A stretch of 64,000 nt of DNA from Phytophthora colocasiae (GCA_018806915.1 JAGKQI010000022.1:1-64000); one strand, 5' to 3'. Shown: positions 39,437 to 51,064, counted from the stretch's first letter. Numbers and translations: made by a program. Notes: a model not told the origin generated them from the sequence alone.

Positions 39437-41526
39437 ATGACGAGATATGTGCGCGTGTATGTCGGAGGTCTCCCAGTGGACGCCAAGAACCAGGAGCTTC
39501 GTGACCGTTTCGGCCGCTTCGTGGGCAACACAACGGACTGCCAGTTGACGGATGTGGTGCTGCCTAAGCCCAAGTCCATGGGGACATTCGCGCCACCCCC
39601 GGGAAGCTCCCGTGGTTTCGCGTATTTGACGTTAGAAGGAGCAGATGCTGCTACACAGAGCGAGAAATTGCAAAAGACTTTCAACCGTACGAAATGGAGA
39701 GGTTCCGTGCTCAAGGTGCAGCTGGCAAAGCCTCATTTTGAGCTGAAATTGCAGCAGGAATGGGAAGAGGCGGAGGCGTTGAAGAATCAGGCTCAAGAGA
39801 AGTACAGAGAGCAGCAGGAGATGATTAATACGCCTCCCGAAGAGCTACAGCCATTGAAGACGACGATTAAGTTTAAGGGGAGGAAGAAAACCAATTTTCC
39901 AGAGGTGACAGAGGAGGAAAAGCTGGAAGAAGTTGAGCAGGTGAAGCAGGAGACTGATACTGAGACGTCGGAAGAGGAAAGCGAAGATGACGAGGAGACT
40001 GAGAGTGAAGATGTTGATGAGGAGATTGAGAGTGATGAGGCTAATGAGGAGACGGAGAGTGAAGGTGCTGTCGATGAGGAGAATTTCTAGGAGAAGACGA
40101 TGTGGAAGCTTTCGTGAGGCAGATGGAAGAGGAAAATGCAAATGAGGAGAAAGATAATGCACCGTTGACGAAAGAAGAGATGAATGCTCGTCGATTGGCA
40201 GCGTTGGAAGCCAAGCAACAGCGGAAGAAGGAGGAGAAAGTGGTGATTCCAGCTGTTGGAGAAGCTGTTGGAAACAAGAAGATCACGTTTGATGACAGTG
40301 GAAATGAACAGGAGAAAGATGAAGAAGGAGAAGAAGAAAAGGCGATCTCCAATTGGATGGACTCGAGTGATGAAGAAGGAGAAGAGAGTGGACGTGGAGG
40401 TCGGCAAACGTTTGACTTTACGGACGGAGACGCTGAGGCTCTTGATGCCGAAGCACAAGCTGCATTTGCTTTACGTCCAGAGTTTGTAGGTGAAAAGGGT
40501 AAGAAACTGTTCGAGATGCAGAAGCGCTTCGGAGGAGACTCGCGTTTCCGTCTTGACGCTCGATTCTTGGAAGAAGGAGCTGATGAATACGGCGGAAATG
40601 ACGTGGAGGACGAGGAGGAGGGTGTGGATGCAGAGGCGATTGCTGAACTGCAGAACTTCCTAGAGGAAGAAAACCCAGAGGAAGCTGCTCGTCATGCGCG
40701 TGAGATGCGTGAGGAAGAGGAGGCAGCACTGCGAGTGGTGTCTAAACTATTCCCTGATGTGGACGTGACGCGCTTGCAGCGGAGGTTACAGGAGCAGCGA
40801 GCGCCGAAGGACCCGCTTAAGGAAGCGGCTTGGATGGGAGAGCTGAAGAGATACGACCCACGTGACGCTCACGCGTGCCAGGAGTTCGAGATCCCTATTA
40901 CTACTAGTTTCTCTGGACCTCAGAAGGAGGAGACTGTTGCTCCTAAACGAGAGGAGAAGGAGATTCCAACAGGTGGAGATCGATTCTTCTCGACTACTGG
41001 AGATTTGAGTAATCTCTTCACACGTGTCCGTAAGAACTCAGAAGACGGAGAAGAAGGTGAAGCTGCTCTTGATGGCGTCTTTAGCCTGGGTGCTGCAACG
41101 GAGACGGACTCGGACGCTCCTTTCAAGCTTAGTTCATTGTTTTCCTTCCCTGTGGGCGAGGACAAACCTCTGGCTGCTATGGGTGAGCAACTGCTTGAAG
41201 ATGAGGAGGAAGCTGCTCCTGGCTGGGCTTTCTCCCAACCTACAGAAGACCAGGATGAAGTTATGGCTACAGATAGTGAAGCTGATGAAGAAGACGACAA
41301 TAACGTTGAGACGGAATTGAAGAAGAAGAGGATCAAGAAGAGCTTGGAGGATTTCTTAGCGTTCGGGAGAACATTCGTCGGTGGAGAAGAGGTAGCGGAC
41401 TGGCCTGAGCGTCGGAAGAAACTCACACTTGACTACAAGCGAAAGCGACGCGATGCTGTCAAGATGAAGAAGCGACAGAACAAACAACAGAAGAACAAGA
41501 CAGAGAGGAAGAAAGCCAGGCTCTAA
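39437..41526 (+). CDS. NOL8-like nucleolar RNA-binding protein (one frame break)
   Basis: From the ATG at 39437 an RRM occupies residues 1-100: VRVYVGGLPVDAKNQELRDR is the RNP2 block and SRGFAYLTLEGADAATQSEK the RNP1 block, followed by LKVQLAKPHFELKLQQEWEE. Long acidic, Glu/Lys/Asp-rich regions follow. In the second half come RFGGDSRFRLDARFLEE, FSTTGDLSNLFTRVRKN, FKLSSLFSFP and a very basic C terminus (KLTLDYKRKRRDAVKMKKRQ). This order fits eukaryotic NOL8-type proteins, which act in the nucleolus in rRNA processing. The gene is split after residue 217 by a stop at 40088-40090; adding one base there joins ENF to GEDDVEAFVRQMEEE. The total would be about 696 residues. The homology call rests on architecture. 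Confidence 0.75.
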
Positions 41527-41589
41527 GTTGGAATAAATACGGTCGTTCAACCTGCACCTCCCTGCCTATTGTCTATATATTTTACTTCC

Positions 41590-43379
41590 CTACGTACGCT
41601 GCGGCGACGTTCGCATCTTCCCGTTCTGCACATTTCTCGGCGGCGGTGACTTGCTACGACTTCCACCTGGACTACCGTATGGACGACGCTGATAATACGC
41701 CACTTGTTCAGTTCCTGTTGAAGCACCTGTAGGTCCGGATCCAGCTGCAACTCCATTCGCCATCACAGATCCTACAGGCCCGGTGGGGCCGTAATACGGC
41801 TGCTGAAATGCGATCATCGTGCCGTGATGATACGCCGCCGCTGCTGCCGCTTGTTGTTGTAGCTGCTGGTGCTGAAGCAGCAGCGCGTTGACAGCGCCAG
41901 CATCCAGTGACGGCAGTAGAGAATCCCACCGCCGATCTTCATCCTCATCGCTATTTCCAGTAGGAGAAGCCGAAGCAGCACGTGGTCGTGGCGAAGCTTT
42001 CGTCTTCTTGACTGGCCCTGAACTGGATGTAGAAGTGGCTTTGCCATGCCAGATCTGCCGCGGGTGGATCAATAGATCTGGTCGCCATCCATCGCCACGG
42101 CCGTAGAGTTGCCAGCACCGGGAGAAAAATGCCATTCCCACGTCCTTGCCAGTCTCTTCACTTAATAGTTCAATATCCTCGTCCTTGTGTGATCGAGGAG
42201 CAATCATACCAGCTAACTGGTCCCTTGCGAGACGGAATGCACGCTTCATAACTGGGAAACCTTCGGCCGAGACACTGCGAGCCAAGTTGTTCTTGTCGTC
42301 AAGAGGATCCACCACATTGCATGCACGAATAGGAAACGGAGTCCCCTTGCTACTTTTGATTCCAGCATCAAACGCACCGAACTGGTCCGCCAGAGTATCG
42401 CGAATAGCCTCGACATCTCCAGTGTCCAGCCTTGCTGTTTTCAACTTCGCCTTGGACGGAGTGGTTCCATTCAGTTGTGTAGTTGCCAGACGACTGAGAG
42501 GGACAGCTCCATGGAGAGTTAACGCCGACTCGTGCCACGGGAACTCCGCCAATCGATCCAGGAACAAATACAAAGCTTGGAGAGGGTGGGTGAGCGCATC
42601 TCCGTGCTGGTTAAACAGTGCCATCACGATCGTATTCACTGCATACGTCGACAGGGCGCCGTGACTTGCACCCATGACACTCGGTGGTGTGCTTCCAGGA
42701 ATCGCCGACGGCCCCAATCCTCCAGCTTCTGCTGAGGCTGCCTGCATGAAAGGACTAGACTCGTGCGTGCACCAGGCCTTGATGAGTATGAGGCTCCTCT
42801 TGAACAAGTGCTGTCGTCCCACACGAACCGCCATCGCGTCCAGAAGTCGCACAGCACCTAAAGCTCCCACACGGTTTGCGGTGAAGTCTACAGGGATGTT
42901 ATCCACTGTACACTTAACAACTCGAACATCAGCATTGACAAATGTGACGTTGCGCACCGTATTCGTCAACAGTAATGAGCCACTACTTCCAACAGCTCCA
43001 GGCCGGGAGGGCGAATTACTTCCACTTCCGTCTACAGCAGTGCTCGAGTTCCCGAGATCTAGCACAGTCCCAGCACCACCGCTTCCTCCAGCAACGCACA
43101 ACGCCTGCGTGACAATGTAGTACCACGACGATTCCAGTTCTTGCGGTACCAGCAGACAAATATCCAGATCTGAGCCTGGCAGATACGTCTTCATCGGATA
43201 TGAACCAGTAGCGAAGAATAGCGGCGCTGCTGCCAGAGGAAATGCGCAGTAATTACCCGCTGCACAAACGAAAGAACCTGCTGACGAACACGATCTGCTG
43301 CCTCACTCGGGCCCAGCCACTCGATCAAAGTTTCAGCTTGACGTGCAGCTGTACCCTGCACAGGAAAGTGAGTACGCAA
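41590..43379 (-). CDS. TRF4/PAP-OAS1-type nucleotidyltransferase region
   Basis: The open frame 43194-41590 plus the preceding 43379-43191 frame form a nucleotidyltransferase. It has LIEWLGPSEAADRVRQQVLS, a one-base shift, AAPLFFATGSYPMKTYLPGS then DLDICLLV (Gly-Ser and the first two catalytic Asp), and VDNIPVDFTANRVGALGAVR (third Asp). A PAP-associated helical domain follows (RSLILIKAWCTHESS, HGALSTYAVNTIVMALFNQH, PLQALYLFLDRLAEFPWHES). The wording GPSE...R and GS-x-P-x-KTYLP-x-xDxD matches the plant-type PAP/OAS1 proteins. Ser/Gly-rich insertions and a Gln/Ala-rich C-terminal tail with GGSRSKSPPPRN are present. It probably adds nucleotides to RNA 3' ends. There is no clear ATG before the catalytic fold, and it may be the C-terminal part of the gene that starts at 46638. 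Confidence 0.75.
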
Positions 43380-43399
43380 ACGTACAACTCGGCGAGTCA

Positions 43400-43939
43400 G
43401 CGCTGCTGTCTTTGCTGGGCACGAGCATCTATCCGTGCGTCTTCTTCAGCAGAGGCATATTCTTGCTCCTTCTGCGCTAACAGCATCTTGAAGCTTAGCA
43501 ATCTCCGCATCTTTCTCCTCAAGCATCTTCTGGTGAGCTCTCAGTTGTTGCTGGTGCTGCTCAGCAGCTTGCAAAGCCTGGCCGTAAGCAATTGGTCGAA
43601 TCACAAGCGATGGAGGCTTTGAGGAGCCGGAGCCAACACTCGAGGGGACGATGTTGGAGTCACAGTGTGTAGGTGCTTTCGTCCAGCGACAGACGTTGGC
43701 GTTGAATCAGCTTCAAACGACTCACGAAGCCGCTGAGCTTCCACTGCTATATCAGCTAACACATCGCGAGCACGTTGGATATCATCCTGCAAAGACTCAC
43801 TCATTTGCTTTCGCTCAGCACGAGCCAATGCTTCGTCAATTGCACTCTTGTCACGTTCATCAGATGCGTGCTGAAGACTTGCACGCAGTTTCTTCAGTTG
43901 TTTTTCACGCTTCTTCAGGTATTTCTCATCCACAAGCAC
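43400..43939 (-). CDS. coiled-coil segment linking TPR and nucleotidyltransferase parts
   Basis: The minus frame 43939-43601 reads LVDEKYLKKREKQLKKLRAS, KSAIDEALARAERKQMSESL, QRARDVLADIAVEAQRLRES and then a Ser/Thr/Pro-rich stretch. It continues in other frames with YGQALQAAEQHQQQLRAHQK, MLEEKDAEIAKLQ and LLAQKEQEYASAEEDARIDA. This is coiled coil. The frame has no ATG at its start (it opens just after a TAG) and directly overlaps the end of the TPR frame. The downstream end may splice at 43404-43372 (GTTGTACG...GTGCAG) into the nucleotidyltransferase. I treat it as an internal part of a longer protein broken by indels. Confidence 0.5.
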
Positions 43940-46638
43940 TGCTTTGCCTTGCCCTGACTATCCTTCCCGTCGTCACTACTACCTGAAACGTCATCGTTGC
44001 CTTCGTCATCGTCGTTGCCTTCATCGTCACCATTCGTAGGCGTCAGGTCCTCCAGGCTAGGCTTTTGGCCCTCCTCTGTTAAGGAGACGTCCTCTTTCTC
44101 GACAAAGGAAGACTCGCTCATTCTCGAAGTCTCATGCCCCATCTGATCAGATTGAGCTCGGATGTGTATCCGAACTGTTCCAGTTTCCAACGTCTCGTCG
44201 GCCTCCTCGTCCCACATGCTCTCCCAAGCTTCATCTCTAGTCATGACGTTTGCCACTACAACCGGAGGCGGAGTGGAAGCTACTGCAGGAGTTTCTTCTT
44301 CGTGCTGGCTTGTGACACTAGTCTGTTTAATATCACTCGATAATGAATCTTCATCGACCAACACGTTCTCCTCCGCTAGTTGCTCCACCTCTGCTACTGT
44401 ATCCAGCTGCCCCACCGTCTCAACATCCTTCATTACTGCTATCTCAGCCTTAGCATCAGTACTTTTGCCCTCCTGTTCAGGTTCTGCTATGTCAACTACT
44501 GCCACCGGACAAGCTGGTTTATCACTTCTTCTGTCATTTGTCTCCATCTCCTCCTGCGAATTGTGAGACAGAGCATTTTTCTGTTTTAGCTTCTCTTCCT
44601 GTTCCCGTTGTATTCGCTCTTCCCTCTCTTGCTGTTGTTGAAATAATTCTTCTTCATCCTCCAGCAATACATAGCCAGCAGGAGGCTTATCGTTCGCATT
44701 CGCAGTGACGCTGCTACTGTTGTTTTTCTTCTTTTTCTTCCTTTTCTTCTTCTTGCTCTTGCTCGATGTTGCGTTAGCGTTCAAACCTTTAGCGCTATCA
44801 AGCTCATTCTGCTCGAGCCACGCCAAAGCTTCACGCTGCTTCCTCTCTTCGAATGCAACCTTGCGTTCCTGAGTTTCCTGCAATTCCAACTGTGCCTCCA
44901 TGTTGTTGGCAAACGATTTCAGGATCGCATTATAGTCCCCCTCTGCAGCTTCAAACTGCTCGCTAGCTAACCGTAATCGTGCACGACACAACAGCGCTTC
45001 TGCAGCCAACTCACTAGTGATTTTACCACTTCCTCCAGACTTCCGGCCCTTTCCTTTCCCACGGCCGCCTAGATTAAGCGTTCCACCAGAAGCGAGCTCC
45101 ATCGTAACTTTCCCAGTCTCGTCCGCCTCAGACTTGTCGAAATGGGCGTGAATAATTGATGAATAGTCCTTCTCCGCCTCTTTAATCTCCCCCAGCTCTT
45201 CATAAAGTTGTGCTCGCAGCTTAAGTCCATTAATAAAAAACCCGCTGACCTGCAGTACCTTCGTTACTTCATCCACTGCGCCTTTCAAGTCTCCACGTTG
45301 TCGAAATAACTTCGCACGAGCCATACAAACCTGGAAATCGTGTGGATCCACTTCGAGAGCTTGTGCAAAATTCGCCAGAGCGTCCTCATACCGTGCAAGA
45401 TGCATATGCGCTTCCCCTCGCAACCGAAGGGTCTCAACATTATTTGGCGCTAACTCCAAAGCTCTGCTGTAATCTTCCAGCGCTCGTTTCTCCAGTCTCC
45501 TGGACTCAATACCTCAGTACGGATCTGGTTTGGGAGAGTACCGAAGGGTACGCTAATTTGGAGGTTTTGGCTGTCTTTTTAGACACTGGAGTTGCCTGTC
45601 CCTGCTCCACTGCTGCTAGTTCTGCGTCTTTCCGCTCTCTTGCATCCTCCTCCAGTGCCATCTTCTGCAATACTTTAGCTCTTTCTAGAAGAACTTCCAA
45701 CATTTTAGATTTCGAATCTGTCTCCATTTCCTGAGGCGTGACGAACCCTGCCAGACCTCCAACTCCACCTGACGCATCGAAATGCCGACTTTCCTCTGCT
45801 TCTTCCTGCAATTCAACAAACCTGTCAAAGTCCTTCAAAGCCAAGGATTCCTGATGACACTGCAGATACAACTGTGCTCGCTCGTAGAAAAGCTCGAGAT
45901 CTCGATGACCCCTGCGGAAGTCTCAGCTTGGCTCAGATCCTCCAGTGCTTTAGTAATATTGTTCATGGCTTTGTATACTTTAGCTCGAGCCAAATACAAG
46001 CCACGAAGTTGCACTAGACTTGCACTTGAAGTGAGACCATCACTCTTGAAGTCCATCCCCCCACAATCGTGAAGTAAACCTTGAGTGGCAGCAAGGTTAA
46101 TGGCCTCGTTGTAGTCGAGCATGGCAGCATGGTGCTCTCCCAGCGCAGCATACGCCTTGCCTCGCTTCGCATAGAGCTCGGCACTCTTGGGTGTCATTTG
46201 CATGACTCTAGACAGGTCTTCAATCGCTGCTTTATACTTCTTCGAGCCCAAATAACATAACCCGCGCTGGTGGTAGAGCTTCACAGTGCTACTAGCGTTG
46301 CTTAAGTCCGAAGAAGAAGACGTCAGCGTCTCTAATGCTTCAGTAAAGTATGGAACAGCAGCGCCGAACTGCTTCCGCTCCATGAGGGACACACCACGTT
46401 CAATTGAACGCTCCGCCGAACCGCGAGGCCGCCGAGTGTTGGTCGTTGTGTTTAGGTGTTGGAGATTGCGGTATTGGTCGATGCCAGTGCGGAGCAGCCG
46501 CGTGTCTTGTTCGTTGCCGTTCATCTTGAGGTTCATCTGCATCTTCATGCGTGTCGCCATCGGGATCTGTATCCGTTTGTCCACTTCGTCAAAGTTGTCG
46601 GTCTTCTTCTTGCTTCGGCTGGGCTTGTCCGTCTTCAT
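43915..46638 (-). CDS. TPR-repeat protein with Lys/Glu-rich C-terminal region
   Basis: Starts at the ATG at 46638 (MKTDKPSRSKKKTDNFDEVD). TPR units are clear: ERGVSLMERKQFGAAVPYFT, LYHQRGLCYLGSKKYKAAIE, LYAKRGKAYAALGEHHAAML, LYLARAKVYKAMNNITKALE, LFYERAQLYLQCHQESLALK, then TLRLRGEAHMHLARYEDALA, VCMARAKLFRQRGDLKGAVD, LKLRAQLYEELGEIKEAEKD and ALLCRARLRLASEQFEAAEG. About ten are visible in all. A poly-Lys run (SKKKKRKKKKKNN) and a long acidic region with DEAWESMWDEEADETL follow. One-base shifts near 45885 and 45535 break the frame. TPRs usually hold protein partners; none can be named. The frame runs directly into the coiled-coil segment below 43940. Confidence 0.75.
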
Positions 46639-46985
46639 GACTGTGATTGAGGTTTCCCTTTGTCGTCACGTTGTGGAAAAGAGTTTCCGCACTCGATACT
46701 GTTAATATAGGCAATTGGCAAGGAGAGTGCGGAATGGAACCCAACAAGTGCGCAACACACTTAGTGACGGACTCGGGAGTGTTTGTATGTGGGGGGAAAA
46801 GCACTGGGGCCGGCCGTCGCTTGGCTGACTATGCTGATGTTCCACCACACTAAACTGGCCAAAAGAGACTTTTCCACCAATAAATGAATTTTGTGGTGTT
46901 TATCAGCCAATCATATAGCATTCAGACTCTAGTCCACACGATGACCTCCCATTCCGAGCCATTTTGAACCAGCAGGAAGACAGCG
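46639..46985. other. divergent promoter region
   Basis: 347 bp between the TPR gene (minus) and the L21 gene (plus). It contains CCAAT near 46910 and an initiator-like element at 46948-46965. Confidence 0.5.
46948..46965 (+). promoter_or_regulatory. oomycete-type initiator (INR) before L21
   Basis: CCCATTCCGAGCCATTTT resembles the oomycete initiator (TCATTC-N3-ATTTT style). It lies 21 bp before the L21 start codon, the usual short leader distance in these organisms. Confidence 0.5.
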
Positions 46986-47551
46986 ATGGCGTCTCTAGCT
47001 TTGGCTCGCAGTCTGCGCGTATGCGCCCGACGATCAGCGGCTCTGCAGACGCGTGCGTTCGCTTCTGTACCCACTCCTGAGGCTCCGAAGTTTTCGGTGG
47101 TCGACCACCCCGTGACAGCGGACGCTATCCAGCCTGAAGACTATTTCGCTGTGGTTAAACTCGCTGGTACGCAGTACAAGGTGACGCAGGGAGACGTCGT
47201 GATCACGGAGAAGATCAAGGAGGCCAAGGTCGGAGAGATTATGGACATCGAGGAGGTATTGCAACCGTCTAAGAAAGCACGAGATATTGAGGATGATGGA
47301 GATATTAATTTGTTATTGGTATGATTTTGTCATTGGTGTAGGTTCTGCTGCTGGGCAACGTGAACCAGACCATTGTGGGATTGCCGCTGGTGGAGGGAGC
47401 TAAGGTGCGCGCTCGTGTGGAGGAACAGACGCTGGACGCTAAGATCGACGTGTTCAAGAAAAAGCGCCGAAAGAATTACCGCCGTTGGAACGGTTTCCGT
47501 CGCCAGGTTACGGTGCTGCGCGTCACAGACATCCTTCCCATCGACGCCTAG
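46986..47551 (+). CDS. MRPL21: mitochondrial ribosomal protein bL21m
   Basis: Two exons: 46986-47255 and 47342-47551, joined through an 86-bp intron (GTATTG...GTGTAG) that keeps the frame (DIEE-VLLLGN). The N terminus MASLALARSLRVCARRSAAL is Arg/Ala/Ser-rich without acidic residues, a typical mitochondrial targeting peptide. The L21 fold follows: DYFAVVKLAGTQYKVTQGDV (the family's AVIKTGGKQYKVxxGD block), VLLLGNVNQTIVGLPLVEGA, KVRARVEEQTLDAKIDVFKK and KKRRKNYRRWNGFRRQVTVL, the last being the rRNA-binding KxRRRKNYRRxxGHRQ block. About 159 residues. Role: large-subunit protein of the mitochondrial ribosome. No frame break. Confidence 0.92.
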
Positions 47552-48045
47552 AGAAGAGTAGATGGGTGTAGACAAGCAAGCAGGGCAAGGAGTTTGACGA
47601 ACAGGAGCTGTACAGAGGTCCAGTTTCAGTGGTGTTATTGCAGACATCGAGACACAGCTTCAATTGCTATGCGAACCTGTAGTTGACTAATAACAGCAGA
47701 AAAACTTTAGAAAACAACGCCAGGAAGAGCTACATCTATCGACATGAATGTCGTCGAGAGCTGCTCAATATTGAGCAGTATTGAGCAGGTATCGTCACTA
47801 TTCTCCCGCGCAACAGTAACATCTTTCTTCTCAATACAAGACCCTATCAATTTATTCCATTTAGTAGTCTAATTTCCTTCAATCGTCTAATACAATAGCT
47901 TTTCGCTCATTATTCCTTATCTTAGTGTACTGCCCCTAATACACGCCCCCGACTTGACTGGTCCTGACGGCTTGTTATCCCTCTGTCGCTGTGTCAATCC
48001 CCAAAGAGTCAACTACCCCGTTCGTTCCTCTTCTTTTCGATCACC
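47552..48045. other. intergenic region
   Basis: About 490 bp between L21 and NAC alpha. It contains TTGAGCAGTATTGAGCAG direct repeats near 47770. The last 50 bp, pyrimidine-rich (TTCGTTCCTCTTCTTTTCGATCACC), are the likely leader of the NAC gene. No gene is seen. Confidence 0.45.
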
Positions 48046-48630
48046 ATGGCCCACCCCGAGCACGACCACGCCCACGACCACGACCATGAGCACGACCACG
48101 ACCACCACCATGAGGAAGTGGACTCGGATGACGAGATCCCGGCTCTTGAGGAGGCCCCGGACGCCGCTGACGCCGAGAAGGGCAAGCACAACCGCTCGGA
48201 GAAGAAGTCGCGTAAGGCCATGCAGAAGCTCGGCATGAAGCCTGTGGGCGGAATCATCCGTGTGACCATCAAGAAGAACAAGAACGTGCTGTTCGTGATC
48301 TCCAAGCCGGACGTGTTCAAGAGCACGGTCAGCGAGACCTACGTCATCTTCGGCGAGGCCAAGATCGAGGACCTGAACGCTCAGGCCCAGTCCCTGGCTG
48401 CCCAGCAGTTCAAGGCCCCCGCCGCTGAGGCCCCGGCTGCTGACGCTGCTGCCGCCCCCGCTGTTGAGGCCGTTGAGGAGGATGACGAGGACGTCGATGA
48501 CTCTGGCATTGACGCCAAGGACATCCAGCTGGTCATGAGCCAGGCTGGCGTGAGCAAGAGCAAGGCTGTGTCTGCTCTCCGCTCGAACGACAACGACATT
48601 GTCAACGCCATCATGGAGCTCACCATGTAA
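48046..48630 (+). CDS. NACA: nascent polypeptide-associated complex alpha subunit
   Basis: An intact 194-residue frame with strong GC3 codon bias, as expected of a highly expressed gene. Residues 1-25 are an unusual His/Asp/Glu-rich stretch ([20 protein letters not shown]). An acidic segment follows, then the NAC domain: [19 protein letters not shown] (ribosome-binding KxSRxExKxRK-like block), [20 protein letters not shown] and [19 protein letters not shown] Pro/Ala-rich linker leads to a C-terminal UBA domain ([32 protein letters not shown]). NAC binds ribosomes and shields nascent chains. No intron. The His-rich start is the only odd part. Confidence 0.95.
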   Translation: MAHPEHDHAHDHDHEHDHDHHHEEVDSDDEIPALEEAPDAADAEKGKHNRSEKKSRKAMQKLGMKPVGGIIRVTIKKNKNVLFVISKPDVFKSTVSETYVIFGEAKIEDLNAQAQSLAAQQFKAPAAEAPAADAAAAPAVEAVEEDDEDVDDSGIDAKDIQLVMSQAGVSKSKAVSALRSNDNDIVNAIMELTM

Positions 48631-49034
48631 GGCCTAGTATTATAGCCAATTAAGGTTTGTCAGCAATGGTAATAAAGTCTTTTGGGTTTTCATTTCCTCG
48701 ACAAACATTGTGATCGTTGTTGTAGTACCACAATTCTGTACTGTGAGCCGCACAGTTGGTCCTAGTAGGGGCAGCTATGATGGCCTACGCCACAGTACCA
48801 GTTCGTTCTTCGCGGAAGCATTCTCAATGTGGTCATGACGTGCGACTAACGAAATTCGTGCTGCAGGTTTGCAGAAGGGGGATGAGCTCTGATGGGAAGG
48901 CCGTGGGGTTTAGACCATTCCTGATGGGAAGGCCCTCGCGCTTAGACACTCCACGCACTGAATGTGATAGATGAAGCTTTCGATCTCATTTTTAAACTCT
49001 CTTCAAGCAGTTCAGCATCCTTCTCCAAGTGGCC
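48631..49034. other. intergenic region
   Basis: About 400 bp between NAC alpha and the first clustered SWEET gene. A GATGGGAAGGCC(G/C) word is repeated near 48892 and 48922. CTCATTTTTAAACTC at about 48985 is a weak initiator-like match 50 bp before the SWEET start. Confidence 0.4.
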
Positions 49035-49872
49035 ATGGGATTTTGGGTGACTTTACTTCGAGTGGCGACTGCAATTGTCCAGTGTGGGATGATCCTGAGC
49101 CCTGTGCCCGATATTATCAAGGTTTACAAGAACAAAACGACCGGTGACATGGCAGCACTTCCTCTGGTCGCAATGATCATCAACAACTACCTCTGGTAGA
49201 GTCTTCGATACTTCTCGTCATTTACATCTACCACTTCTAACTCTCATTCTACCCAGGACGGTGTACGGTTATCTAACCGACAGCATTTTCCCGCTCATGG
49301 CGACCCAGCTCTTTGGCATGATCGCTGCAATTGTGTTCACCGTAGTATACTACGGTTGGGCTGTAGACCGCCCCGCTCTCAACCGACTGCTCGTTGGTGG
49401 TTTGCTACTCTGTGCGTTTGTCACTTTGTATATCGTTCTCGGTGTCGCGGGTGTCACGAACCAGAACGACGATCAAGTGGGGACAACACTGGGCTACGGA
49501 GCTTTGGTCACTAACCTCTGGATGTACGCTTCTCCTCTGGGTACTATTCGCCATGTCATCAAGACCAAATCCGCTGCTTCCTTACCAATCAACATCAGCA
49601 TCATGCTGCTATTCAATACGATTCTGTGGGTGACACTGTCTATCGTGGACAACGACATGATTATATTGGCAGTGAACATCACAGGGTTTTTCCTTGGCGT
49701 CACTCAGATCACAGTATACATGCGCTATCGACCGAACAAGTCGATCATCGTTCACGAAGACGTCTCGAACAAGCAGATTTCGGTTATTATTTCACCTACA
49801 AACGGCGTTGCACCTGTGAAGAGTCCTGCGTATCACCCCCTAGCGTCTCCGATAGAGAAGACAGTAGACTAA
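49035..49872 (+). CDS. SWEET: SWEET sugar transporter 1 of the cluster
   Basis: Exons 49035-49195 and 49257-49872, with a 61-bp intron splitting a Trp codon (TG|G). The protein is about 258 residues with seven predicted helices in two MtN3 units. It has MGFWVTLLRVATAIVQCGMI, SPVPDIIKVYKNKTTGDMAA, LTDSIFPLMATQLFGMIAAI, LGVAGVTNQNDDQVGTTLGY, MYASPLGTIRHVIKTKSAAS and LPINISIMLLFNTILWVTLS. The proline-bearing loops and the second-unit SP-L and Asn-Trp region fit eukaryotic SWEETs. The C-terminal cytoplasmic tail has VISPTNGVAPVKSPAYHPLA. It moves sugars by facilitated diffusion; which sugar and membrane cannot be read from sequence. No frame break; this is the cleanest member of the cluster. Confidence 0.92.
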
Positions 49873-50243
49873 TTGTGAAAATGTACTGCACCTTTGACGT
49901 GCTCTTCTCTTTCCCCCTTCTAGACTCGAGCACCACAGGAATATATTCGAGGCTGCATCCCAGTCTATGGCCACAGATACAACAACTGTGGTAATCTAAA
50001 CAACGCGTTTGGTTGATCGTACGATTCCACACCGGACTTGTAGCATCCGGATGTGCCTTCTTTCAGGCCAATCGTTAGATGGCCTTCCAATCAAGTCGTT
50101 TGGTTCTGTTTCAAGTTCCGGTGCTAAACCATCGGTGCAACATATCCCTGTCCGGATTGTTGCGCATGTGGACAAAGTCGCTTCTTGCTAGAGCATTTCC
50201 ATTTCCCTTTCTGCTCTCTTCTACTCACCGCCGAACGTCCAAA
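49873..50243. other. intergenic region between SWEET genes
   Basis: About 370 bp. GAGCATTTCCATTTCCCTTT (about 50191-50210) is initiator-like and lies 35-50 bp before the next start codon. No gene is seen. Confidence 0.4.
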
Positions 50244-51064
50244 ATGAGCATTTGGGTCGATCTCCTGAATGTAGCGACTGCCGTCGCTCAGGTCATTCTG
50301 AGCCTGAGTCTAACGCCGGACTTGTACAACGTCCACCGCCGCAAAAGCACTGGCGAAATGGTTGCCCTCCCGCTCGTGGCGATGGCTGTGAACAATCATG
50401 CATGGTACGGCCTGTTTACTTACTGTTTTAGTTGAGGACCAGTTTACTGATGAACGCCTTTGGATACAGGATGTTGTATGGTTATTTATCAAGCAACATG
50501 TTCCCGATCTTCGCGACGCAAGCTTTCAGTCAGACAGCAGCATTGATCTACAACATCGTCTTCTTTCGTTGGACGGTTCCGGAGAAACGCAAGGACCTGT
50601 ACAAGCTTTACTCCAGAGCTTTCGCAGTGCATTGTATGTTCTCCATCTATACGATTCTCGGCGTGGCTGGTGTCACGAACCAGACCAAGGGTGAGGTTGG
50701 CGACTGGGTGGGTTATGCCGCTATCGTCATCAATATTTGGATGTACGCGTCGCCATTGGGCACGCTCAAGCACGTGATCGCTACTAAGAACTCGGCCTCC
50801 ATTCCCATTAACCTCAGTGCAATGATCTTCGTCTCGGCCTCACTATGGCTCGCGTCTGGTATTGTGGACGACGATTTCTTCGTCTGGGGGATCAACGCCA
50901 TCGGCACGTTCTTGAGCTTCATTCAGATCGTAGTGTACTACATCTACCGACCAACGGTTCAAGGGGAGAATGGAGATCTCACTATTGTCATTGACAACGA
51001 CACTACTAAAGTGATGGAGAGCCCGGTGTACAAGATGGTGCTAACACCGACGGAGAAGCAGTAG
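50244..51064 (+). CDS. SWEET: SWEET sugar transporter 2 of the cluster
   Basis: Exons 50244-50404 and 50470-51064; the 65-bp intron is at the same Trp codon as in the other cluster genes. About 251 residues: MSIWVDLLNVATAVAQVILS, LTPDLYNVHRRKSTGEMVAL, MLYGYLSSNMFPIFATQAFS, YTILGVAGVTNQTKGEVGDW, MYASPLGTLKHVIATKNSAS and IPINLSAMIFVSASLWLASG. The tail ends SPVYKMVLTPTEKQ. Both MtN3 units are complete and the frame is intact. It stands head-to-tail behind SWEET 1, and its 3' end converges with SWEET 3 on the other strand only 53 bp away. Confidence 0.92.

Noticed and set aside
40102..41526. Separate gene downstream of the RRM protein
   Set aside because: Starts at GTG only 12 bases after the previous stop, continues the same acidic protein, and one added base joins them; treated as one NOL8-like gene.
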